A stretch of 64,000 nt of DNA from Vibrio tubiashii ATCC 19109 (GCF_000772105.1 NZ_CP009355.1:1550001-1614000), one strand, 5' to 3'. Positions 25,591 through 34,600 are shown, numbered from the stretch's first letter. Notes: generated from the letters alone by a model not told the origin. Numbers and translations: made by a program.

Positions 25591-26505
25591 ATGGACACAA
25601 ATAGGCTTATTCCACTGTTATCTGAAATGGCAATCTTCGTTAACGTTGTCGACTCTGGCAGCTTTTCCAATACGGCCAAAAAGCTCGGGGTTTCACCTTC
25701 ATCAGTTAGCCGTTCAATCACTCGCTTAGAAAATGCGTTAGAAGAGAAGCTGCTTGAGAGAACCACAAGGCAAATGCGCCTTAGCTCCACTGGTCAGGAA
25801 GTCTATAGCCTGTGCAGCGATATGATTAACTCAGCAAAGATGGCAGTCTCAGCGGCTCAAGCGGACAAAACCGAAGTATCGGGTGTACTGCGCGTCGCAG
25901 CGCCTAAAGCCCTCTCGAGACAAGTTCTGATGCCGATGGTGCTAGATTTTATTGATGCCTTCCCTAACGTGGCGCTGCAACTCAAAGTCGCCGATCACTA
26001 TATAGATCCTATTGGTGATGAAGTCGATGTCATTATTCATATCACTGACAAACCTACGGAAGGGCTAATCGCCAAAACGTTAACCCAGTGCCGCCTAGTC
26101 ATGTGCGCCAGTCCTGATTATCTTGAACAACATGGCATCCCAATCCATCCGGAAGATATCTCATCCCACAACTGCCTTTGTCTTGGTGAAAACCCCCGCG
26201 ATCGCGTTTGGGACTTTACCAATAATCACAAGAAAGTATCGATTAACGTTAATGGCTCATTTGCCGTCAACCACAGTGAGATTCGTCGTGAGGCCGTGTT
26301 ACGAGGAGTCGGAATTTCGGTATTTCCAGAGTTTGCTATTCAAGACTATGTGGAGTCAGGCGAGGTAATTGAAATTCTGCGCGACTGGCATGTAGGTGGC
26401 AATTACCAAGGCAAGGTCATTGCTCAGTATGCTCAGTCAAAGTTCATCCCGGGGCAGATAAAAACCTTTGTCGATTATCTACAGAAAAGGTTTCAATCTA
26501 AATAG
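25591..26505 (+). CDS. LysR family transcriptional regulator
   Basis: 304 residues with a typical LysR winged helix (residues ~8-67: SGSFSNTAKKLGVSPSSVSRSITRLE) and a C-terminal effector domain (~95-300) of the CrgA/AaeR-like branch. About 100 bases separate it from the GTG start of the divergent ArgG-like operon, so it is the best candidate for the regulator of that operon. Base composition matches its surroundings. The stop lies just before a strong stem shared with the convergent SgrR-like gene. The inducer is unknown; an intermediate or product of the operon would be usual. Confidence 0.9.
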   Translation: MDTNRLIPLLSEMAIFVNVVDSGSFSNTAKKLGVSPSSVSRSITRLENALEEKLLERTTRQMRLSSTGQEVYSLCSDMINSAKMAVSAAQADKTEVSGVLRVAAPKALSRQVLMPMVLDFIDAFPNVALQLKVADHYIDPIGDEVDVIIHITDKPTEGLIAKTLTQCRLVMCASPDYLEQHGIPIHPEDISSHNCLCLGENPRDRVWDFTNNHKKVSINVNGSFAVNHSEIRREAVLRGVGISVFPEFAIQDYVESGEVIEILRDWHVGGNYQGKVIAQYAQSKFIPGQIKTFVDYLQKRFQSK

Positions 26506-26515
26506 ACGAAGCTAA

Positions 26516-26545
26516 AGAGGGCTCTCCAACCGGAGTTAGCCCTCT
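26516..26545. terminator. convergent hairpin between LysR and SgrR-like genes
   Basis: AGAGGGCT (26516-26523) pairs with AGCCCTCT (26538-26545). Inside, CTCC pairs with GGAG. The right arm overlaps the stop codon of the 26544 gene. There is no T tract, so it may act as a blocking stem rather than a classic terminator. Confidence 0.6.
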
Positions 26546-28028
26546 AGTCTTGAGTCACCCATAACTCACTCAGTGGACACCAACCGAACCCATCCACTTT
26601 ACTACCTTGAAGGCGTTCGGAAACTTCAAGTTGGAAGTACTCACGCTTTAGCTCAGTCAAAATCTGCCGCTCATCTAGCCACGCTTTTAAGTCACTCAAC
26701 AACTGCCAAGACGCCTTAATATCAGGCTCGCTACGAATGGAATCAAGCTGAGATTGAATAGCAAACAAGGTTTCATCGGAAAGATTCAACGCTTCAAATG
26801 GTAAACGTAACAAGAAGCTCAACCACGCGGCGTAGCGATCATTTTCCTCGATAATACTGCATAACATCGCATCTGCTGTTTGTGAATACTCACCATAACC
26901 AATCGCGAAAGTGGTATCACCACTCTTAGCCACTTTTCCAAGTAGCTCCTGCGCGTTAGACGTATCTTCTACAGCAATAAGACGTGTGTCTTGCATCCGT
27001 ATTTCATTCGAGAGCAACATAAAAATTGCCGGGTAATGACTGCCAACTTCTGTCGTACTCTCTGGCATTTGTAAACGTATCTGGTTATGAGAGCATTGCT
27101 TGCTTACAGCCCAATCAGGGTAAAACCATATTTCTACCCGGTCTAAAATCGGCACTTGATGGCTGTAGAGTGGATTTCGATTTAAACGCAGCATATTCGT
27201 CGAGAAAACATCAACCGAAAACGCACCTGAGCCGACAAGTTTATCCGGTGATGCTTTACGAAAAATCGAGGCTTCAGCTCTGGCAAGCAATCTAGGTAAA
27301 TGCCTGTCAGGTCTATTCAATTTAACTTCAACGACAGAATCAGAAACCTTACGAACAGCCTCCACATGCTGATAGCAACCGGACCAACACTGGTGAGAGG
27401 CCAACCCTTGTAGACTTCTGACAATATCTTGCGCAAGTAACGGATAACCGTCATGGAATTGAACATGGCTCCTTACGTGGAATCGCCAAACTGTTCCTTC
27501 CGTATTCGTAGTCCAGTGATACGCTACGTCTCCCTTTAGCTCATTATTTTCCACTTGAGTTAAGCGTTGGTATGCATGCATCACCAGAAAACGCTCTGTT
27601 CTGCGTTGTACATTATGTGGATGGAGCGGTTCAATGGCACGATGAAAAGGAATATAAGCGCTCTGTTTTGCAGTATGGTTGGTGCCATTTAAAACCATCT
27701 GCAGCTCTTTTCCTGCATCGCGGCCACCAAAGCTCAATAGACTCAGTAACTCATCGACCTGACCGTCATCGGCCAACCGCTGGGCTTCGGCATAACAAGC
27801 ATCTATGGGTTCAATCAGACAGGATAACGACGCCTTCTTACTCCGTCCTGAGTTAGCCTGCCAGCTTATCCAGCCACTGTCTTCCATGGTTCTAACCAAG
27901 GTAAATACATGCCTTTCCGTGACGTTCCATAGGGACGCAAGCTGGCTTACCTGACATCGTGACTCTCCTGGGCCAAAGGCGCAAAAGACCTGTTCGTAGA
28001 GTTCGAGTTTGCGCTTAGTATTTTTCAC
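26544..28028 (-). CDS. SgrR family transcriptional regulator
   Basis: 494 residues. N-terminal winged helix (~20-70: VSQLASLWNVTERHVFTLVRTMEDSGWISW) is followed by a family-5 solute-binding-protein domain (~100-490; FHVRSHVQFHDGYPLLAQDIVRSLQGL). This is the two-domain layout of SgrR, the sugar-phosphate-stress regulator that senses a small ligand with its binding-protein domain. Vibrio carries several paralogues; another begins at 186 in this window. The start is GTG at 28028. It follows the Gfo/Idh oxidoreductase by 17 bases, so both are probably one transcript and may control or act in use of a sugar derivative. Confidence 0.88.
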   Translation of the reverse strand: MKNTKRKLELYEQVFCAFGPGESRCQVSQLASLWNVTERHVFTLVRTMEDSGWISWQANSGRSKKASLSCLIEPIDACYAEAQRLADDGQVDELLSLLSFGGRDAGKELQMVLNGTNHTAKQSAYIPFHRAIEPLHPHNVQRRTERFLVMHAYQRLTQVENNELKGDVAYHWTTNTEGTVWRFHVRSHVQFHDGYPLLAQDIVRSLQGLASHQCWSGCYQHVEAVRKVSDSVVEVKLNRPDRHLPRLLARAEASIFRKASPDKLVGSGAFSVDVFSTNMLRLNRNPLYSHQVPILDRVEIWFYPDWAVSKQCSHNQIRLQMPESTTEVGSHYPAIFMLLSNEIRMQDTRLIAVEDTSNAQELLGKVAKSGDTTFAIGYGEYSQTADAMLCSIIEENDRYAAWLSFLLRLPFEALNLSDETLFAIQSQLDSIRSEPDIKASWQLLSDLKAWLDERQILTELKREYFQLEVSERLQGSKVDGFGWCPLSELWVTQD

Positions 28029-28045
28029 CGCTCTTCAATCGTCTC

Positions 28046-29035
28046 CTAACCAGTTAAATGAGAAAATCCATTCTCTTTTAATGCTTCTTCCATTGTCGTA
28101 AGTACTCGTTCGGTGACCTGATGCAACAGCACATCTGACTCCATTTCCTTATGACTGACTAGCCATGAGAAATGATCAATTTCAAACTCAAAACCATTGC
28201 CAGCAGCGAGCGACTCAATCATTGTTACCTTTCCTTTGTGCTCAATCTCGATCACCTGCGGGTTCCACCACTTATCTTTTATGGTAATAATGAAGTCATT
28301 CCCTTTTAGAATAGCGACTCGGGAGAGAGCGGTTGTGATTGACGACGATATCTTACCTTTAATCGCCCCATCAAATTTAAAGAAAGCATCGGTATCAACA
28401 TGACATTGATCTAATGTACCCAACATTTCAACGAACGGCTTTGAGACTTCAACGTTCATAAAATGGCAAAGATCGTAGTAAAGCCACAAACTATAAACAC
28501 CCACGTCCAGTGTTGATCCGCCAGAAAGCTTGTCATTAAAAATGAACACCTCTGGATCGTATTGATTTCGATTTCCAAACCCAGCTTCAATAGACGTAAG
28601 CTGAAGTTGATGTTGTTTAATGTATGCTTTCAGCTCTCGATAAGCTGGGAATGTCACCGTTTTCATTGCCTCTAAAAGCAAGACGCCCTGCTGCTTGGCA
28701 AGAGCCTTCATTTCTAGCCAATCACTCAGGTTCGTAAAGGCTGGTTTTTCAACTAGAACATGTTTTTGGCGGCTTAGGAATAACTCAGCTAACGCTTTAT
28801 GATAAGGATGAACCGTCGCAATGTAGACCGCCTCTAGTTCAGAATCTTCCGCCATCTCTTGGTAGCTTCCATAATGCTCATTAGCACTAAACTGTTCGCC
28901 AAAGCTTTTTGCACGCTCGAAATCTCTTGCTGCCACCGCGTGCAGCTCACCATGTTGACTATATTGGGTCAGCGCTGTAGCAAAACGTTGCGCGATGTTT
29001 CCTAGCCCTGCGATACCCCATTTAACTTTTTTCAC
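28046..29035 (-). CDS. Gfo/Idh/MocA family NAD(P)-dependent oxidoreductase
   Basis: 329 residues. An N-terminal Rossmann fold has G-L-G-N-I-A (KWGIAGLGNIAQRF, residues ~5-18), and the E-K-P motif that positions nicotinamide and substrate is in VLVEKPAFTN (residues ~95-104). The C-terminal alpha-beta domain follows, with GGSTLDVGVYSLWL. Members oxidise sugars, inositols or trans-dihydrodiols. Substrate is not decidable. GTG start at 29035. It is the first gene of a probable bicistron with the SgrR-type regulator. Confidence 0.88.
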   Translation of the reverse strand: MKKVKWGIAGLGNIAQRFATALTQYSQHGELHAVAARDFERAKSFGEQFSANEHYGSYQEMAEDSELEAVYIATVHPYHKALAELFLSRQKHVLVEKPAFTNLSDWLEMKALAKQQGVLLLEAMKTVTFPAYRELKAYIKQHQLQLTSIEAGFGNRNQYDPEVFIFNDKLSGGSTLDVGVYSLWLYYDLCHFMNVEVSKPFVEMLGTLDQCHVDTDAFFKFDGAIKGKISSSITTALSRVAILKGNDFIITIKDKWWNPQVIEIEHKGKVTMIESLAAGNGFEFEIDHFSWLVSHKEMESDVLLHQVTERVLTTMEEALKENGFSHLTG

Positions 29036-29177
29036 CTGAATTTCATACTCTTCATTTTTAAGGATAGATTAATCATACCCAGAGGTTAGAAAACAAAATA
29101 GCGCACAAAAAATCGTTTCTGTTCATGGTTTAATGCCCAGTAGCCGAACTCCAATCTAAAAAAGCAGTAACCAAAAA

Positions 29178-29210
29178 ATAAAGGCGTATTGTGAATCAAT
29201 ACGCCTTTAT
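29178..29210 (-). terminator. strong Rho-independent terminator after the MFS remnant
   Basis: ATAAAGGCGTATTG (29178-29191) pairs perfectly with CAATACGCCTTTAT (29197-29210) over TGAAT. Read leftwards it lies 27 bases after the stop of the truncated MFS copy at 29237, so it is probably the original terminator of the ancestral MFS gene. A-rich sequence on its left gives a T tract for that strand. Confidence 0.8.
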
Positions 29211-29236
29211 TTAAACATAGCTATGTTACCAAGCAA

Positions 29237-29346
29237 TTAAGTCCATTTAAGCACTCGAACTTCATTACCCTCTTCAGGTAATCTCGGAATATTGAGAGGC
29301 AATAACAAAGAAACCAACGCCATACCTGCACCAATGTAGAAAACAT
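29237..29346 (-). pseudogene. remnant of a duplicated MFS transporter gene (last ~35 codons)
   Basis: The reverse strand encodes FYIGAGMALVSLLLPLN-x-P-R-L-P-E-E-G-N-E-V-R-V-L-K-W-T then TAA. This is nearly identical to the last residues of the complete MFS gene at 31451-32629 (differences S/P, I/V, S/T). DNA identity is almost complete across about 85 bases (29256-29343 against 31470-31557) and stops abruptly near 29346, where the sequence no longer matches. Upstream codons are absent. The fragment and the terminator after it are what is left of a second copy; the FG-GAP lipoprotein gene now lies between it and the intact gene. Confidence 0.85.
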
Positions 29347-29386
29347 GCCTCAAATCCATTTCAAAGGCCTGTAGGCGACACCTAAA

Positions 29387-29408
29387 AAAGGGAGCCTCGG
29401 CCCCCTTT
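29387..29408. terminator. GC-rich hairpin downstream of the FG-GAP lipoprotein gene
   Basis: AAAGGG (29387-29392) pairs with CCCTTT (29403-29408), with extra G-C pairs inside (GCC/GGC). Leftward reading gives AAAGGG...CCCTTTTTT since six A precede the left arm, so it is a plausible terminator for the 29482-31116 gene. Confidence 0.55.
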
Positions 29409-29481
29409 CAACTATGTACCAATTAACGTCTACTCTAGCGCCACAAATCAACCCTGATCATCGGCAAGAACAGAAAATATC

Positions 29482-31116
29482 TTAAATCACGTAGACAGCA
29501 CCGGCTTCAGGCCAAGAACTATCACTCCAATCAAGAAGAGGATCCGATGGATGCATAGGAGCACCTATCGCAAGCTTGTGAGAGCCAGGTTTAAACTCAA
29601 GCGACTCACCAAAAGCTTCATCCACGCCTGGCACGCTATCACCAGTAATTACTCCTTCATAAGCACGGTCTCTATCTCCATAATTCGTCAGGTGATATAT
29701 ATATACAGCGCCATCACCGTCACCTCCAAGCTCTAAAGTATCAGCATTTGTATGAAGACCAAAGCCACGCCAAGGAGCATTTTCTGCTGTAACTGCAAGA
29801 TAACCATCATCACTTAGAGCAATTCGCGAACCAAATCTTTGACCTTTGGAAGATTTAACAGGATCGATTGTATCAACCGCATTCTGGTACCAATAACCTC
29901 TTTGACTGTCATACCTATAAATTAGGACTTCATCAATACCTGGAGCTCCCACTGCAAGTAAGTCTCCTGAACTATTCAATTTTACAATTTCACCAAATCC
30001 GCTTCCTTCGACCGCACTGACTCCTGGTAGAGTTAGCGTCGCATCTAATCGCCACAAATCATCTGCATTTTTGGGGTTAGATGCTCTGCGGTAAATATAG
30101 ACAGCTCCACTATGCTTTATCTCACTAGAAGACTGTTTGCGAACTGAATCCATTGGAGCACCAACAACTAGCACTTCATCATTGGCGACTGATACACTGG
30201 CACCGAATCTTGCATCATGAGACAAATCGCTAGGTTTTTGAATCTCCCCCTTCAGAGTTGAGCCACCAACTTTCATGTACTCAACTTTTCCACTGCCATC
30301 ATGTTGTGGAGAGCCATAAATGACCATTTCTCCATTGTATTCAGATATTGCAATTGCGGAGGCAAAGCCATTATTGTCTGCAAGTGTTCTGTCAGGCATC
30401 TTATGGCCCTGCGGGGAAATTAGGCCTACATGAAGCTCGGTAGTATCACCTGATGAAAATCGTCTAGTGCCTGCATAAATAATACCCCCTGATTGGTCAG
30501 TAATATCAGCGAGTATAGAGCCTGTACCATAACCAAAATTCGCGCCAACATTAAACTGATGAGTATATACATACTGACCGCTATCTTGTTGTTTATAAAT
30601 ATCTGCTAAATCTTCACCTGAATTGACCAGAAGATGTCCATCTAGCCACGTTAATGCTTGCCCAAAATGAGGGACATTCGTTTCGTTTCCATGAACAACA
30701 TGTGTTTTTAGCTTAGTGACATACTGGTCTAAGTTTTGTAATTCAAATCTAGGTGTTTGGATAGGACATACTCCATTATCTCTACATCCAAGCAATTCAT
30801 ACTGTGCTGTCATGCCATCGATATCAACTAAGTCTAACTCAATGTTTACTGAGGTACCTTTGATATTAGTAGCCACCACTTCACTATTTAGATATTGATT
30901 GGTCGCTCTGTAACGAAGTAATTTGTAATAACTAGCTCCATTTAATTTGTTCCATTCGAGTACAACGTCACCACTCTTAGGGCTAGCTTGAGTCACAGCA
31001 AGAGACTGAGAGCTCAAATCAGCTTGAGGAAGTGAGTAACTACCACTATCGCTACCACTACCGCAAGCAGATAGTCCAAGAGCAAGACAAACTGGCAATA
31101 ATTTTTTTACCGTCAT
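29482..31116 (-). CDS. FG-GAP repeat outer-surface lipoprotein
   Basis: 544 residues. The lipoprotein signal ends LSAC with Cys18. Then come a serine/glycine linker, a fibronectin-III-like segment (residues ~40-130, VVLEWNKLNGASYYKLLRY), and FG-GAP repeats of an integrin-alpha-like beta-propeller. Repeat copies: FGASVSVANDEVLVVGAP, GFGEIVKLNSSGDLLAVGAP, RFGSRIALSDDGYLAV and AFGESLEFKPGSHKLAIGAP, several ending GAVYIY. Such proteins are anchored at the envelope and may bind ligands, cations or surfaces; function unknown. The gene is more AT-rich than its neighbours and lies between the two copies of the MFS 3' end. This suggests it arrived with, or was carried by, that rearrangement. Confidence 0.82.
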   Translation of the reverse strand: MTVKKLLPVCLALGLSACGSGSDSGSYSLPQADLSSQSLAVTQASPKSGDVVLEWNKLNGASYYKLLRYRATNQYLNSEVVATNIKGTSVNIELDLVDIDGMTAQYELLGCRDNGVCPIQTPRFELQNLDQYVTKLKTHVVHGNETNVPHFGQALTWLDGHLLVNSGEDLADIYKQQDSGQYVYTHQFNVGANFGYGTGSILADITDQSGGIIYAGTRRFSSGDTTELHVGLISPQGHKMPDRTLADNNGFASAIAISEYNGEMVIYGSPQHDGSGKVEYMKVGGSTLKGEIQKPSDLSHDARFGASVSVANDEVLVVGAPMDSVRKQSSSEIKHSGAVYIYRRASNPKNADDLWRLDATLTLPGVSAVEGSGFGEIVKLNSSGDLLAVGAPGIDEVLIYRYDSQRGYWYQNAVDTIDPVKSSKGQRFGSRIALSDDGYLAVTAENAPWRGFGLHTNADTLELGGDGDGAVYIYHLTNYGDRDRAYEGVITGDSVPGVDEAFGESLEFKPGSHKLAIGAPMHPSDPLLDWSDSSWPEAGAVYVI

Positions 31117-31450
31117 AATGAACCTTTTCGGCTGAATGATATGAGAACAGCAATATTTCGTTTAACTAGACTTCCTCTAAAGAGCTGTTTGAAAAGTTAA
31201 ATAGAGGAAAAATAGGTGTTAAAACCAATACAGTTATTTGAATCTTATTTTCGCCGCGGATGTTACTCGCATGAAAAAAAGTCTCCAGACTCAATATCGA
31301 AACATTACATTGCAAAAACTCAACATCATTAACTTTGTTTACAACATAAACAAACATAAAAATCTGATTTAGAATGAAAATAAAAATAACTAACCACCAA
31401 GTGACAACAGTCCGGATAGATGAAGTAATTGCCTCATCGATAAAATAAAA
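31117..31450. other. AT-rich intergenic region, no gene supported
   Basis: About 330 bases between the FG-GAP lipoprotein start and the MFS stop. It should hold the lipoprotein promoter. A 63-codon minus-strand ORF (31166-31357) lacks a ribosome binding site and recognisable content. A weak stem GATGAAG/CCTCATC near 31420-31439 may end MFS transcription. Confidence 0.5.
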
Positions 31451-32629
31451 CTAGCTCCATTTTAAAATTCGAACTTCATTACCCTCTTCAGGTAATCTCG
31501 GAATATTGAGAGACAATAACAAAGAAACCAACGCCATACCTGCACCAATGTAGAAGACTGCGGCTGGCGAGACCAACCAGATAAAGCCGAACGTCACTGG
31601 AATAAACACAGCTGCAATATGGTTGATAGTGAAAGAGACACCGGCGGTAGACGCCATATCAGCAGGGTCGGCGATTTTTTGGAAATAGGTTTTGATTGCC
31701 AGCGCTAGAGCAAAAAACAGGTGATCGATAACATAGAGTGCCGCAGCCCATTCTGCTGTCTCTACCAAAGCGTAACCGACAAAGACCCCAATCAAGCCAA
31801 CGTATTCAAACATTAGAGCTTTACGCTCACCGACTTGACCAATGAAGCGGCCGATACGTTTGGCGAATAAGAAGTTAAACACGTAGTTGATGATAAACAG
31901 TAGCGTGACATCTGCAGCAGAGTAACCAAAGCGCTCCACCATTAAGAAACCTGCAAACACGGTAAAAATCTGTCGGCGTGCGCCACTCATAAAGGTCAGG
32001 GCGTAGTAAAGCCAGTAACGTTTTCTCAAGACCAGCTTCTTGTTTTGCTGCACCTTGGTTTCAAACTGAGGAAAGGCGAACGCCATCCACACCACAAGCA
32101 AGAATCCAACACCGCCAAAGGTTAAGTAAACCCATTGGAAGTCCATCTTGAAGACTTCTAGACAAACCCAAAGCGAGCCATAGGTCACCAACGAGGCGAG
32201 CGCACCAACAGAGATAAACTTGCCCAGCATTTCTGGCGCTTCATCTTTAGAGAGCCATTGCAGTGATAAAGACTGTTTCAGCGTTTCAAAATAATGAAAG
32301 CCGGTAGACATAAGAAGAGTCGTAAACAGCAATCCAAAAAGTGAAGGAAAAAATCCGGTGATTGCAGTGCCTAATGTCAAAGCAGCGAGGGAAAGTATCA
32401 TAAAACGCTGCTCTCGAATAAACAGCAACACAAACACTGCGGTAAAAGCAAGAAAGCCCGGTATTTCACGCACGCTCTGCAACAAACCTATATCTGAACC
32501 ATCAAAGTTTGCTCGCTCAATAACGAAGTTGTTAAGCAACGCCATCCAACTTGAGAAAGCAATAGGGACGACGATTGAAATAAGCATGAGGAAGTTTTGC
32601 GGAGTTTTCCAACTCGCGGAATGATTCAT
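31451..32629 (-). CDS. MFS family transporter
   Basis: 392 residues, twelve hydrophobic segments, normal MFS length. The cytoplasmic loop between helices 2 and 3 is atypical, with REQRFMILSLAALTLGTA instead of the classic GxxxDRxGRR, as in some sugar or drug MFS branches. ATG 32629 has AAGGAA upstream. Its last ~35 codons are duplicated at 29237-29346. No metabolic partner genes lie next to it, so the substrate cannot be guessed. Confidence 0.85.
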   Translation of the reverse strand: MNHSASWKTPQNFLMLISIVVPIAFSSWMALLNNFVIERANFDGSDIGLLQSVREIPGFLAFTAVFVLLFIREQRFMILSLAALTLGTAITGFFPSLFGLLFTTLLMSTGFHYFETLKQSLSLQWLSKDEAPEMLGKFISVGALASLVTYGSLWVCLEVFKMDFQWVYLTFGGVGFLLVVWMAFAFPQFETKVQQNKKLVLRKRYWLYYALTFMSGARRQIFTVFAGFLMVERFGYSAADVTLLFIINYVFNFLFAKRIGRFIGQVGERKALMFEYVGLIGVFVGYALVETAEWAAALYVIDHLFFALALAIKTYFQKIADPADMASTAGVSFTINHIAAVFIPVTFGFIWLVSPAAVFYIGAGMALVSLLLSLNIPRLPEEGNEVRILKWS

Positions 32630-32842
32630 GAGTAATTCCTTATGTGAACAAGCTGTTACATTAGATCGCCTTCGCTATAGAAACAAACGAATTTACAAAC
32701 TATACCAATCTAATGCCTTCGAACATCGAAACACTGCACCAACAACAATACTGCCGAAAAATAACTTTAAAACAATACTTTAACAATCCAAATTTTCTAG
32801 TTATGGTGGAGCAATGTTTAACCAGTCGAAAAGGCAAATAAG

Positions 32843-33334
32843 ATGGAAATAATAATACGTCCGACTCAAGTCAGCGATGCCGCCGCATTGTGTGAAGTTT
32901 ACTCACAACCTAAAGCGCAGCGTGAGACACTCCAACTCCCAAAACCTTCGGTGAGTATGTGGACAACCCGACTGGAAAACATGCCTGCTGGTGTCTATAG
33001 CTTTGTCGCCGAAGTTGACGGTAAAGTGGTCGGCAATATTGGCTTCGAACATTCGCAACGTCCACGTACCGCTCACTGTGCAAGCTTTGGTATCGGTGTT
33101 CACGATGATTACCACGAGCTAGGCATAGGCAGTAAGTTGATAGAGACTGTGCTTGATTTAGCCGACAACTGGCTGCAAGTAAAAAGAGTACAAATCGAAG
33201 TCAACGCCGACAATGACCAAGCGATTGCCTGTTATAAGAAATTTGGTTTTGAGATAGAAGGTGAGTCCAAGTTTGGCTCTTACCGAGATGGCGAGTACAT
33301 CAATACCTACTACATGGCACGTATAAAATTGTAG
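32843..33334 (+). CDS. yhhY: GNAT N-acetyltransferase, YhhY-like
   Basis: 163 residues, same length as E. coli YhhY and similar along the whole protein: IIIRPTQVSDAAALCEVYSQP at the start, PSVSMWTTRLEN, and the ending KKFGFEIEGESK then YINTYYMARIKL. The acetyl-CoA pyrophosphate loop is ELGIGSKL, replacing Q/R-x-x-G-x-G/A. YhhY acetylates amino acids and detoxifies aminoacyl-nucleotide antibiotics such as processed microcin C. AAGG ahead of the ATG gives a clear start. It is a single gene, convergent with the kinase-like gene at 33351. Confidence 0.85.
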   Translation: MEIIIRPTQVSDAAALCEVYSQPKAQRETLQLPKPSVSMWTTRLENMPAGVYSFVAEVDGKVVGNIGFEHSQRPRTAHCASFGIGVHDDYHELGIGSKLIETVLDLADNWLQVKRVQIEVNADNDQAIACYKKFGFEIEGESKFGSYRDGEYINTYYMARIKL

Positions 33335-33343
33335 TCAAAATAG

Positions 33344-33363
33344 GGCTTACCTAAGGGTAAGCC
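33344..33363. terminator. convergent terminator
   Basis: GGCTTACC (33344-33351) pairs with GGTAAGCC (33356-33363) over TAAG, with TTTAA to the right and AAAAT to the left. It overlaps the stop of the 33351 gene, so it serves both convergent genes. Confidence 0.7.
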
Positions 33364-34316
33364 TTTAACATTTCTAGAGCGCGATCTTTCAAACGCTCGG
33401 TGTAGTCATTGATTTTCCAATGTTCTGGGCTCCAACCTTTCACAAATCGCTGAAAATCCGCCCAAGCAATAGCAAACAGAGGTCGCCAAGCCGCTTCAAC
33501 CTCTTCGGCAGACAAATGGGGTTGATGTGTCTGCAAGGCCAGTCGTAGAGCAGCGAAATACTCATCCAGAATCCAAGCTTCCATTTCAGCACACTGCTGT
33601 GGCTCTACCGCACTGCTCATAAACAGCGCGACATCTTTCATCGCACACCCTTTACCTATGTACTGAAAATCAACCGCTGCTGCGTTTTTGCCATCAGGAG
33701 AGAAGCAGAAGTTTGCTAATTTCGCATCGCCATGCACCAGCGTTGTAAAAAGAGCATTTTGAAGCACACTATCTATCTGCTCAGCTCTAGCCTTCAACCC
33801 CACATCACTCAATGCTTGTAACTCATCAGCTCGTGTAGCCAAATGCCAATAGGTACCAACTTCCCACAGTCCCTCGCCTTGATGACCGATATGCTGAGCA
33901 TGAAAGTCGGCAAGCCAACCAAGGCAGGCTCTTAAGTGATGCTGACTTGGCGTTGTAACGACTTCGGTAAAACCCACTTGCTTGAGATCTTCCATCACCA
34001 ACAACAGCTCTTGTTCCGGTTGCTTAACCATCAACGTCGTCGGGACTTTGGCGTGACATCGCTTCGCTGCAAATTGATACCAGTTCAGTTCGACTTGATA
34101 CGAACGAAGTTTACGTTGGTGCGAGACATCAGTGTTCCAGCCTTTTGGATGATGCTTGGGTTTTGGCAGCAGAACATGCTTAACGATAACGCTCGTATTA
34201 TCGACATAAAGGCGAACAAGTTCGCCATAGCCACCCCATAAGGTTTGCAGAACATCTAATGAATGCAGCGTTGAGTAGCCAAGCTCTGAAACAAGCGGTT
34301 GATAATTGTACTGCAT
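33351..34316 (-). CDS. choline/ecdysteroid kinase-like phosphotransferase
   Basis: About 321 residues of the aminoglycoside-phosphotransferase/choline-kinase fold. The catalytic loop is VHGDAKLANFCF (Brenner motif H-G-D-x-K-x-x-N) and the metal site is AAVDFQYIGKG (D-F-Q in place of D-F-E/D-x). It resembles the ecdysteroid-kinase-like branch found in many Vibrio, with unknown substrates that are probably small alcohols or amines. ATG 34316 starts 2 bases after the TAA of the small acetyltransferase gene, so translation is coupled. The frame upstream of it overlaps that gene and is not needed. Confidence 0.8.
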   Translation of the reverse strand: MQYNYQPLVSELGYSTLHSLDVLQTLWGGYGELVRLYVDNTSVIVKHVLLPKPKHHPKGWNTDVSHQRKLRSYQVELNWYQFAAKRCHAKVPTTLMVKQPEQELLLVMEDLKQVGFTEVVTTPSQHHLRACLGWLADFHAQHIGHQGEGLWEVGTYWHLATRADELQALSDVGLKARAEQIDSVLQNALFTTLVHGDAKLANFCFSPDGKNAAAVDFQYIGKGCAMKDVALFMSSAVEPQQCAEMEAWILDEYFAALRLALQTHQPHLSAEEVEAAWRPLFAIAWADFQRFVKGWSPEHWKINDYTERLKDRALEMLKAYP

Positions 34317-34318
34317 TG

Positions 34319-34600
34319 TTAGTCTGCTTTGAGATGAGACCACTGAGCATTACGATTCAAGTAATGCACAACATAGCTGCAAATCGGCTCTACCTTTACA
34401 CCAAGTTGTTCGATTTTCGGTAAAACCGCTTCCATCATCACTTTCCCGTAACCTTTACCTTGAAGCACCTCTGGTACCTTGGTCGAGGTGATCGCGTACA
34501 CGTCACCTTTGTCTTCAAACTTCACGATTGCGTAGTGATCTCCCTCAAGATGAACACGAAACTGTGAGTTTACTTCATCCAAAATTACCTTATGAGACAT
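34319..34600 (-). CDS. small GNAT-fold acetyltransferase (Acetyltransf_CG, YjdJ-like)
   Basis: 93 residues covering the short GNAT core only. Strands lead to the acetyl-CoA loop V-L-Q-G-K-G-Y-G-K (residues ~45-53), followed by the helix MMEAVLPKIEQLGVK and a C-terminal Y-V-V-H-Y-L-N-R-N. This size and the Q-G-K-G-Y-G loop fit the YjdJ/NATD1-type proteins, whose acceptors are unknown. AGGAG precedes the ATG. It is first in a bicistron with the kinase-like gene, so a pathway of acetylation plus phosphorylation of one compound is possible but speculative. Confidence 0.82.
   Translation of the reverse strand: MSHKVILDEVNSQFRVHLEGDHYAIVKFEDKGDVYAITSTKVPEVLQGKGYGKVMMEAVLPKIEQLGVKVEPICSYVVHYLNRNAQWSHLKAD

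Noticed and set aside
31166..31357. 63-codon minus-strand ORF upstream of the FG-GAP lipoprotein
   Set aside because: AT-rich chance frame without ribosome binding site; more likely promoter region.
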